Program-made: the position numbers and the translations under genes | Assembly (NCBI GenBank): GCA_947440875.1 | Contig: CANETG010000036.1 | Location: 1-15,495 of the forward strand | Direction: 5' to 3' | Length of the DNA: 15,495 bases | From: Bacteriovoracaceae bacterium | GTDB lineage: Bacteria; Bdellovibrionota; Bacteriovoracia; Bacteriovoracales; Bacteriovoracaceae | In this document: piece after piece, positions 5,413 through 12,410 of the stretch | Position numbering within the stretch: position 1 is the stretch's first letter | Layout of the letters: every line of letters begins with the position of its first letter | Notes under the pieces: model-generated | Told to the model about the DNA's origin: nothing | What the model saw: only the letters and a program-made list of their open reading frames with translations | Databases searched by the model: none

Positions 5413-7424
5413 TTGAGTGAGTCCATGAGACCTCCGAAGAAGCTTTTCTTAAAGTCTTTCACTTCATCTTCGGACATGTCACCAAAATTCGTTCGGTCCA
5501 CTTCGCGATAATTATCCGTGAGTTCGATAACGAAACGAGACTTAAATCTAGGAATCATCTTGCCGTAGAGCTTTCGTTCTTTGGCATAAGTCATGATGAG
5601 TCTCTTGCGAGCTCTGGTGATACCGACGTAGCAAAGTCTGCGCTCTTCATTGATGTCTGAGTTATCGACGATTGTTTTTTTATGGGGAAGGAGTTCTTCT
5701 TCCATTCCCACGAAAAAAATATTATCAAATTCAAGGCCCTTCGAACCGTGAAGCGTCATCAATGTGACTTCATTCTTTTTGAAGCCATCACCGGGAGCTT
5801 GATTGTCCTGTGAATCGGCCAGGAGAAGGCGCTCAACAAAGTTTTTGAGAGTTGCCTCTTCACCGTATCTGTCCTGAAAACGATCGGCAGCGAGGAGGAA
5901 GTTTTTTACGTCATTTTTTTTTCTCTCAGACAATTTCGCTTGATCATAACTTTTCTCAATGAAGTCATAATAATTTAAATCTTCAATCAGATCGGTGATT
6001 GCATGGAGAAGAGGTTTTTCATGAAAGACTCTTTGGTATTTTTTGATGATCCCCACAAAGTTTTTTATTCCTTCATGTTCTTCTTCATCATTGATCACTT
6101 GAAAAAGTGGACGTTTCTGCTCAGCGGATTTTTCCAGGTTCTTATTGAGGGTCACATTCCCGACGCCTCTATTCGGGACATTGAGGACTCTTCTTAAGGC
6201 CAACTCATCACGGGAGTTTTGGATCAACGTGAGAAAAGCTATCAGATCTTTAATTTCTTTTTTTTCGTAAAATTTCTGACCGCCAATAATAGTATACGGA
6301 ACTTGCCCGATTCTCAGCTGATCTTCGAAACTGGGGACCTGAGTATTTGAGCGGTAGAGGATTGCGATCTCAGACAGCATGGCGCCGTGGGATTGTAGTT
6401 TAATAATCTCTTCAACTACGACAGATGCTTCATGATCAGATTCGGCAGTTGCCCAAAGAAGAGGCTTCTCTCCTTCCATTTGTGCCGTCCGCATCGTTTT
6501 GTCTTTACGGTTTTTATTTTCCTGAATGACTTTATTGGCGAGATCGAGAATCGGGAATGTGGAGCGATAGTTTTCTTCGAGCTTAATGACTTTCGTGTTT
6601 TTGTATTGTTTCTCAAAATTCAAAATATTGGAAATATCAGCACCACGGAACCCGTAGATCGCCTGATCATCATCCCCAACGACACAAATATTTTGATGGG
6701 TTGAAGTCAGTGCTTGAATGAGTCCGAACTGAAGGGTGTTTGTGTCCTGATATTCATCCACCATGATGTACTTATAGCGCTCGGAATATTTTTTTGCGAC
6801 TTCAGGGAATTTGAGAAAGAGCTTCACCACAAGAAAGAGAATGTCGTCGAAGTCGAGAGCATTATAGAACTGGAGCTTGTCCTGATAGTAGTTATAAACA
6901 TACTCGGTGGCACCATCGTAATTATTTTCGGGATCGTAAAATTTTGAGCGCGGAAATTCTTCGTTAGAGATTCCATTGTTTTTGAGGAGACTAATTTTCG
7001 ACATCACGATGCCGCGATCAAATTGCTTGTTGGAACGATAACTTTTCAAAGCCTCACGAACGATACTCATCTGATCTGCTTGATCATAGATTGAGAAAAG
7101 ATTGTTGTAACCGAGGTGGTGAATATCCTCGCGAAGAATACGAATACCCAGGGAGTGAAAAGTAGAAAGGGTGACACCTTTTCTCATGCGGGATTCCACA
7201 AGATGTGACACGCGCTCTTTCATCTCTGCGGCAGCTTTATTGGTAAAACTTACTGCGAGAATTTGCTTCCCGGGAATGCGAAGGTTCACCAGCATATGAG
7301 CAATACGATAGGTGACGGTACGAGTTTTACCAGAGCCGGCACCCGCCAAGATAAGGACAGGACCGTCTACGGTCTGGGCAGCTTCGCGTTGTTCGGGGTT
7401 GAGTCCGAGGAGGGAAATGGTCAT
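5409..7424 (-). CDS. Superfamily 1A DNA helicase (Rep/UvrD/PcrA type)
   Basis: This 671-residue ATP-driven 3'-5' DNA helicase carries all standard motifs: Q-motif LNPEQREA, Walker A AGAGSGKT (27-34), Ia SFTNKAAAEMKERV, II VDEYQDTN (DEYQD 223-227), III VVGDDDQAIYGFRGAD, IV LEENYRST, V TLMTLHGSKGLEF and VI EERRLCYVGITRARKRL. The length and the 2B-region pattern (NYYDFIEKSYDQAKLSERKKNDVKNF) look closer to E. coli Rep (673 aa) than to UvrD or PcrA, which carry an extra C-terminal extension. Phylogeny would be needed to name it. Roles would be replication restart, fork clearance or repair. I chose ATG 7424 because the predicted transcription start falls there. ATG 7430 adds Met-Pro and lies only two bases after the -10. 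The gene is followed by an overlapping small membrane-protein gene. Confidence 0.92.
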   Translation of the reverse strand: MTISLLGLNPEQREAAQTVDGPVLILAGAGSGKTRTVTYRIAHMLVNLRIPGKQILAVSFTNKAAAEMKERVSHLVESRMRKGVTLSTFHSLGIRILREDIHHLGYNNLFSIYDQADQMSIVREALKSYRSNKQFDRGIVMSKISLLKNNGISNEEFPRSKFYDPENNYDGATEYVYNYYQDKLQFYNALDFDDILFLVVKLFLKFPEVAKKYSERYKYIMVDEYQDTNTLQFGLIQALTSTHQNICVVGDDDQAIYGFRGADISNILNFEKQYKNTKVIKLEENYRSTFPILDLANKVIQENKNRKDKTMRTAQMEGEKPLLWATAESDHEASVVVEEIIKLQSHGAMLSEIAILYRSNTQVPSFEDQLRIGQVPYTIIGGQKFYEKKEIKDLIAFLTLIQNSRDELALRRVLNVPNRGVGNVTLNKNLEKSAEQKRPLFQVINDEEEHEGIKNFVGIIKKYQRVFHEKPLLHAITDLIEDLNYYDFIEKSYDQAKLSERKKNDVKNFLLAADRFQDRYGEEATLKNFVERLLLADSQDNQAPGDGFKKNEVTLMTLHGSKGLEFDNIFFVGMEEELLPHKKTIVDNSDINEERRLCYVGITRARKRLIMTYAKERKLYGKMIPRFKSRFVIELTDNYREVDRTNFGDMSEDEVKDFKKSFFGGLMDSLK

Positions 7425-7432
7425 TGGCATGC

Positions 7433-7461
7433 AGGATAAAAAAGCACCGACCGAGTGTCAA
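7433..7461 (-). promoter_or_regulatory. Promoter of the helicase unit
   Basis: On the minus strand, TTGACA (7461-7456) is followed after 17 nt by TATCCT (7438-7433), four of six matches to TATAAT. The expected start of transcription, 7-9 nt downstream, is at about 7426-7424, which is the second ATG of the helicase frame. There is no Shine-Dalgarno sequence, so the message looks leaderless or nearly so. Confidence 0.55.
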
Positions 7462-7467
7462 AATCAA

Positions 7468-7496
7468 AAGACAAAAAACACCTTACTTTGTATTCT
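7468..7496 (+). promoter_or_regulatory. Promoter of metG
   Basis: TATTCT (7491-7496; five of six) lies 17 nt downstream of AAGACA (7468-7473; four of six). This predicts a start near 7503 and a leader of about 27 nt. GAGG at 7522-7525 is the ribosome site, 4 nt before the metG ATG. The -35 boxes of this promoter and of the divergent helicase promoter are separated by 6 bp. I see no T-box or other long leader structure in this short space. Confidence 0.4.
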
Positions 7497-7529
7497 GATT
7501 TAGCTCTAAATACTCTCAGTTGAGGCAAT

Positions 7530-9230
7530 ATGAAATATCTCATCACATCCGCTCTTCCTTACGCTAATGGACCACTCCATTTTGGTCATATTGCGGGTGT
7601 TTACCTTCCTGCAGACATTTTTACGAGACATAAGAAGCTCTCTGGTGTGAAGGCGATCCATATCTCTGGTTCTGATGAGCATGGGGTTGCGATCATGCAA
7701 AACGCGCAGAAGGCGAAAAAAAGCTATCAGGAATATGTAAACGAATGGCACAAAACGCACAAAGAACTCTTTGACAAATACGATATCCACTTTGATTTCT
7801 TTGGTCAGACTTCCGCGCCTTATCACAAAGAGGAAACACTCAAGTGGTTTAACGATCTGCTTGGAAAAGGACTCATTGAAAAGAGGGCCGAGAAACAGCT
7901 CCAATGTCAGGACTGTAGAAACATGCTGCCTGATCGGTTCGTTGAAGGCGAGTGTTACGTCTGTCAATACGCTGAAGCCAGAGGCGATGAGTGTCCAAAT
8001 TGTGGCACTTGGATTGATCCCTTGAAACTCATCAAACCTGTTTGTAAATTCTGTGGTTCAAAACACGTCATGGCGGTGGATTCTTATCAGTGGTATCTCA
8101 TGCTTTCTAAGATGCATGAGAAGTTCCAGAAATGGTTCGAAACGAGAAAACCGATTTGGAGAAAAAACGTTGTCCCATTTGTAGAGTCTCTTACCAAAGA
8201 TAATCTTGTCGATCGAGCGATCACCCGCGATCTGGATTGGGGAATCGATGTTCCTCTGGATGAAGCGAAAGGAAAGAAAATTTACGTGTGGTTTGATGCT
8301 CCGATTGGGTACGTTTCCAATACGAAGAAATTTCTTGAAGGCAAGGGCGAAGACTACATCAAAGACTGGTGGGGTTCAAAAGACACGACCATCGTCAACT
8401 TCATCGGGAAAGATAATATTATCTTTCACGCAATCATCTTTCCGGTAATGAGTATGGGGACGGGGTTTGTGAATCCGGTCACTGAACTTCCGGCCAACCA
8501 ATACGTCAATCTCGAAGGGAAGCAGTTCTCGAAGTCAAAAGGCTGGTATGTTGATTCGGAAGAGGCGATCAATACTTTCGGCTCGGATGCACTCAGGTTT
8601 TATCTCACGTCGCTCATTCCTGAGACCTCTGACTCAAGCTTTACCTGGAAGGGGCTAGAGCTCAAGATCAATTCGGAGCTTGCTAACAACATTGGAAACT
8701 TCATCAATCGCGCGATGAAGTTTTCGGCCTCGAAGTTTCCGGAAGGAATTAGCAAAGATAAGTTTCAGCCATTTTTTAATGATCATTTGAAAGAGGTTGA
8801 GAGTTTTATCAAGGAATACCATGAACTTTTGGATTCCTATCAGATCAAGCGTGGTCAGGAACACCTCATGGCGCTCGGATCAAAAGTAAACCAATTCATT
8901 ACCGAAAGAGCGCCCTGGACAGAATTTAAAGCTGATCCAGAAAAAGCTAAAGAAACAATCGCGACTTCGGCGGCCTATGTTCTTGTGATCGGAACATTCT
9001 TTTCGCCGTATCTTCCGCAACTTTCGAAATCAATTTTGTCTTATTTTGGACTGACTTCGGAGAGCGATGTGGTGAAGAAAATCTATCAGGGTGATCTTAC
9101 GGCACTCAAAGCATTTTTTGCTACTGACTTCAAGCTTCAAGTCGACCCACAGGGATTAGTGCCGAAGATTGATCCTAAATTGATTGAGGAACTTGATCTT
9201 AAGTTGAAAGAAAAAGCGTCGTTAGTTTAA
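7530..9230 (+). CDS. metG: Methionyl-tRNA synthetase
   Basis: This 566-residue class I aminoacyl-tRNA synthetase charges tRNA-Met. The HIGH-type motif HFGH is at 17-20 after ITSALPYANGPL. The connective-peptide zinc region holds four CxxC knuckles (CQDC, CYVC, CPNC, CKFC) at about 128-173, which is the two-zinc arrangement seen in E. coli-type MetG. ISGSDEHG and YVWFDAPIGY are further catalytic signatures. The KMSKS-type loop is FSKSK at 333-337. The anticodon-binding helical domain follows. The protein lacks the C-terminal tRNA-binding (EMAP/Arc1-like) dimerisation domain that E. coli MetG (677 aa) has, so it is a short monomeric-type form. The start ATG 7530 has GAGG four bases upstream and a fitting promoter. 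It diverges from the helicase gene and converges on the exported-protein unit, with only 18 bp between stops. Confidence 0.97.
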   Translation: MKYLITSALPYANGPLHFGHIAGVYLPADIFTRHKKLSGVKAIHISGSDEHGVAIMQNAQKAKKSYQEYVNEWHKTHKELFDKYDIHFDFFGQTSAPYHKEETLKWFNDLLGKGLIEKRAEKQLQCQDCRNMLPDRFVEGECYVCQYAEARGDECPNCGTWIDPLKLIKPVCKFCGSKHVMAVDSYQWYLMLSKMHEKFQKWFETRKPIWRKNVVPFVESLTKDNLVDRAITRDLDWGIDVPLDEAKGKKIYVWFDAPIGYVSNTKKFLEGKGEDYIKDWWGSKDTTIVNFIGKDNIIFHAIIFPVMSMGTGFVNPVTELPANQYVNLEGKQFSKSKGWYVDSEEAINTFGSDALRFYLTSLIPETSDSSFTWKGLELKINSELANNIGNFINRAMKFSASKFPEGISKDKFQPFFNDHLKEVESFIKEYHELLDSYQIKRGQEHLMALGSKVNQFITERAPWTEFKADPEKAKETIATSAAYVLVIGTFFSPYLPQLSKSILSYFGLTSESDVVKKIYQGDLTALKAFFATDFKLQVDPQGLVPKIDPKLIEELDLKLKEKASLV

Positions 9231-9248
9231 AGAGTATTTCTTTTTACT

Positions 9249-9770
9249 TCAGTCGTTGTGGTAACGAGAATCAATCTTGATGGTTCCACTTGTTTTGGCA
9301 CTGAAGTTATCGATGATGGGCTGATCCCAGGTCTGAAGAATTTTTCCGGAAGAAGCATCGACAATGGCCCGGAAGCTTGAGCGTTGACCCTGCTCATTTT
9401 GAAGACTGACTTTAATCGAATCAACGCGAACATCGATTTTTCCAACTTTCCAGTCAAAAGAATCGACCTTTTCAATTTTAACATTCTTAATCAGTGCTCC
9501 GCCTTGAGTTCTCAGAGTGCGCTCGAGATTTTCTTTCCACACAGGGTGGGAGGTCGCTGGAGTTGTTGTGGGTGAGTGAAGTGATTCAGAGACACTCGCA
9601 GGTGCTCTTGCTTTATCTAATTCAACTTTCAGAGTTTGAGGAGACTTTCTCTGAGAGGAAGCTTCCCCAGTTGCAGTGACCTTATTCTCGGCTTCGATGT
9701 AGCAGAAGCACATCAAGGCAATGACAAAAGGGATCATAATGACGAGGGATTTTTTTTGTTCGCTAGTCAT
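9249..9770 (-). CDS. Membrane-anchored periplasmic protein, weak PepSY-like C-terminus
   Basis: This 173-residue protein is of no family I can name with certainty. The N-terminus is MTSEQKK, then one hydrophobic segment (about 9-25, IMIPFVIALMCFCYI) that acts as signal anchor. A Ser/Thr/Pro-rich linker (about 30-78) follows, then a beta-rich domain to the end. Its hairpin SSFRAIVDASSGKILQTWD (about 131-149) resembles the final strand pair of PepSY/FTP domains, which often read VDxxTGxIL. I saw only one such hairpin, so the resemblance may be coincidental. ATG 9770 overlaps the stop of the upstream protease gene by 8 bases, pointing to coupled translation. A TTG at 9779 would only add three residues. 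Position after a zinc protease fits an accessory, inhibitor or chaperone role, but this is inference. Confidence 0.72.
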   Translation of the reverse strand: MTSEQKKSLVIMIPFVIALMCFCYIEAENKVTATGEASSQRKSPQTLKVELDKARAPASVSESLHSPTTTPATSHPVWKENLERTLRTQGGALIKNVKIEKVDSFDWKVGKIDVRVDSIKVSLQNEQGQRSSFRAIVDASSGKILQTWDQPIIDNFSAKTSGTIKIDSRYHND

Positions 9771-12354
9771 TGACGTCAAACTCGAAGTTGATCACCTTGA
9801 AAGGCTTGTGACCGTTGAACTCGTAATCGAGGAAGTCATCTTTACTATTGGAATTGTCGTTATAGCAGTCTGAGCAGTTACTGAACCGAGCGCGCATCCG
9901 GCATCGGAATTTCGTTCCCGGTGGAACCCATTTGCTCACTTCCATTAACATGAGGTTACCAACACTGAATCTTCTATTCTCTGATGGCTCAATAACCGAC
10001 TGATAGAAGTTTTTTCTCGAATCGATGCGGGTGTAGAAAGAGGTGTTCGCACCGGGAAGAAACCGCGCCATACACTCGTGGGGATTGAAGGTAAAATCTT
10101 TATCCGTGACACCACCCGTAGAATAGCCAAGACAGTCTTTATCCTGAAGGGAAAGACCGTTTTTCTTTCGGAATTCATTCTGAGAAACCCAGCGCGTGCT
10201 ATCGCCCTCATCAAGCTGAACGAGGCACACGGGTGCTGCCGCTTGCGTGGGAAATATTTTTTGTGATTCTGTACAAGGTGCTGAGGTAGGGCATCTCTTG
10301 GAGAGACGATCATAGTCTTTATCAGGATAAATAATTTCGGGAACAATACTCGGAGCGGTACTCTTACAGCTGAGACCCGATTCGGCACCCTGATCGACTG
10401 TTGTCACTGAATCGACTGCACAGGGTTTAAAATTTCCGGTTGCTGTGTCCGTGATGTGGGTGTGATCCCAGTCATTGGCAAGTAACTGAACCCCCGCCAT
10501 TGGTGTATTCGATCCATTGTAAAGATTGGGAATAATACCAACGACTTCACCGGGAGAAATTTTAATATTCCCATTATTGTAATCTGTACTTGAAACACCC
10601 GTAGAGAGGGGAACGGCAAGACCTTTAAAGAGGAGCTCACCCAAAAGGTTGTTCACGTCTGTGCGGTTATCAATTAAATAAAAATTTACCGCAGTTGTAG
10701 AGCCAGCGGTGGCGACATCGAGGAGTTGTTTTGAAACCATCACTGTTTTACGGCGATTATCTTCTGAGACGCCAGTCAGAGGCTGATTCGCAATAAAGCC
10801 CACCGCATTTCTGTAAACCTGCAAGCGATCTTTAGTACTATTACCGTTGTCGTTGTAGGTTTTAAAGAGAAGTAATCCATAGTCATCGAGGAGTTTTTCC
10901 GATTCGTTTTTATCAAAAGCGGTACAGATATTCTTCGTGATGTATTTATTCGTGTTCTTCGCAAAGACTTGGAAAAATCTTCTGAAGTTCGTTTGATTCA
11001 TGGACTGTTGCCAAACGTAAGAGTTTGTAAAATCCAAATTGTTAAAGAAGAGACCAGATGAAAACGGAGCAGTGAAATCATCGACACCTTTGGCGTTCAA
11101 GTCACCCAGCTCTGCGAGAGTTTCAGCCACGAGGAGCATGACGTAAGATGTGGCTTCGTCATGGCCTCCATCGCTTTGAGAACTAAGACCACACTGGGTT
11201 TTAAACGTTTCAGTGAGCGCCACCAGATAATGACTAACGATCATTCCGGTAAGGTGATCGTCATCATTTTGTTTTTCAGGATTGTTAGGGTTGTAGAGAA
11301 GGTAAGTAGGGTAAGACAGGCGCCCTTCTGGGGAAGTATCCAAAGCCGGAATGTGGTCTGCGTCTCTTTCTGATAGCGGACGATCAGCGTTCACCGTTGC
11401 TCCGAGTCCCCATTCAGCGAAGTGAGTTCTTTTTGTCATCACGTAACTAAAATAATCGGCGAGGCCTTCATTAATTGAAGAGGCCTCTGTGATTCCGAAT
11501 CCACCTAGGCTCGAGCGAAAGGGGTGAGAGAGAGTCGAAGTTCCGTTGCGGTAGTTGAGCATAATCGAAACGAGACCGTGCATCATCTCGTGATAAATGA
11601 TGGAGGGATCCTGAACGATGAAGGTACTATCGAAGTCTTCGAACCCACCAAAGCAAAGTGATGTGTCAGCAGGACGAAAGCTTGCGTTCGAATCAAAATC
11701 GCAAAAAGAGTATGAAGTAAGAAATGAGTTTCGTAATTGTCTGGCGTTGGTGGAGGTCACACCCTTGAACCAAAAATGTCCGGAGTCACGGAGGTAACTC
11801 GGAATTGATTTTGGGATTGTCACTGAAAGTGAATGAATCTTATCGTAAGCGTATTTCAACTTTTCGAGATACTCCGTTTTTGCGAGCTGGAGATGATAAA
11901 GTGTGTTCGTGTTATAAAACTCTTCGCTGCCAATCGGAAAGACAAATAAGCGCTGGGCATTTCGAGTGGCAGGAACAGTATCTGTTTCTTGTCCGAGGGA
12001 GCGGATACAATCGGTCACTTCGTCTTCAACAACTGATCCAAAGAAAAAGAGAGTGATAGAACAGTTCGCTGTCAGAGAAGTATTTTCAGTGATGATTTCG
12101 AGTTTTCCACCAACGATTTTTGAAATATTAAATGAGCCCGGATAAGCACTCCCCCCGCTAAGCACCGAAGGACTTTCGCGGAAAACAAAAGCGCCACCAT
12201 CAAGTGATCCATTAGGATTACTGGAAATTCCACTGCGTGTGCCTGTGGAAGCGACTTCTGTTGCATTACATGAAATTAATAGAGCGAGACCCGTGATCGA
12301 AAGAATCGTCATTAGATAAGAGAAGGCTGGTTTTATCATCCGCTGACGTACCAT
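9763..12354 (-). CDS. Putative zinc metalloprotease lipoprotein (gluzincin, HEMMH)
   Basis: This 863-residue exported lipoprotein has a basic N-terminus, a hydrophobic stretch and the lipobox LISC with Cys29 lipidated. The zinc signature YHEMMHG has His255, Glu256 and His259. After 36 intervening residues comes INEGLADYFSYV, where Glu296 would be the third ligand as in gluzincins (thermolysin clan). An E-x-x-D pattern at the third ligand is typical of that clan. The rest is not recognised. Residues after about 480 look beta-rich, and the C-terminus holds a cysteine cluster (FRCRMRARFSNCSDC). I chose ATG 12354 because GAGG lies 6 nt upstream. ATG 12366 has no ribosome site and begins 2 nt after a hairpin. 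The start is 57 bp after the stop of the secreted protein gene, and the last 8 bases overlap the next gene. Substrate and family are unknown. Confidence 0.82.
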   Translation of the reverse strand: MVRQRMIKPAFSYLMTILSITGLALLISCNATEVASTGTRSGISSNPNGSLDGGAFVFRESPSVLSGGSAYPGSFNISKIVGGKLEIITENTSLTANCSITLFFFGSVVEDEVTDCIRSLGQETDTVPATRNAQRLFVFPIGSEEFYNTNTLYHLQLAKTEYLEKLKYAYDKIHSLSVTIPKSIPSYLRDSGHFWFKGVTSTNARQLRNSFLTSYSFCDFDSNASFRPADTSLCFGGFEDFDSTFIVQDPSIIYHEMMHGLVSIMLNYRNGTSTLSHPFRSSLGGFGITEASSINEGLADYFSYVMTKRTHFAEWGLGATVNADRPLSERDADHIPALDTSPEGRLSYPTYLLYNPNNPEKQNDDDHLTGMIVSHYLVALTETFKTQCGLSSQSDGGHDEATSYVMLLVAETLAELGDLNAKGVDDFTAPFSSGLFFNNLDFTNSYVWQQSMNQTNFRRFFQVFAKNTNKYITKNICTAFDKNESEKLLDDYGLLLFKTYNDNGNSTKDRLQVYRNAVGFIANQPLTGVSEDNRRKTVMVSKQLLDVATAGSTTAVNFYLIDNRTDVNNLLGELLFKGLAVPLSTGVSSTDYNNGNIKISPGEVVGIIPNLYNGSNTPMAGVQLLANDWDHTHITDTATGNFKPCAVDSVTTVDQGAESGLSCKSTAPSIVPEIIYPDKDYDRLSKRCPTSAPCTESQKIFPTQAAAPVCLVQLDEGDSTRWVSQNEFRKKNGLSLQDKDCLGYSTGGVTDKDFTFNPHECMARFLPGANTSFYTRIDSRKNFYQSVIEPSENRRFSVGNLMLMEVSKWVPPGTKFRCRMRARFSNCSDCYNDNSNSKDDFLDYEFNGHKPFKVINFEFDVND

Positions 12355-12367
12355 ATAGGGCCTCATC

Positions 12368-12392
12368 GGTTGAAATCAGCTTGATCTCAACC
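12368..12392 (-). promoter_or_regulatory. Intergenic stem-loop before the protease lipoprotein gene
   Basis: A 25-nt inverted repeat has arms that pair over 11 positions (10 Watson-Crick plus one G-U on the minus-strand RNA) around the loop AGC. It fills more than half of the 44-nt space between the upstream stop (12411) and ATG 12366, and ends 13 nt before the chosen start at 12354. No T-run follows on either strand, so it is not a standard intrinsic terminator. It could stabilise an mRNA end, attenuate, or set relative expression of the two genes. Confidence 0.5.
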
Positions 12393-12410
12393 TAGTAAAC
12401 AGGTCGGGGA

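Noticed and set aside
9229..9245. Terminator between metG and the convergent exported-protein unit
   Set aside because: The only stem (AAAGA/TCTTT, loop GTATT, then T residues) is 5 bp and almost all A-T, too weak to call.
12355..12366. ATG 12366 as start of the protease lipoprotein
   Set aside because: It has no Shine-Dalgarno sequence and begins 2 nt after a stable hairpin, while ATG 12354 has GAGG 6 nt upstream. The signal peptide is intact either way.
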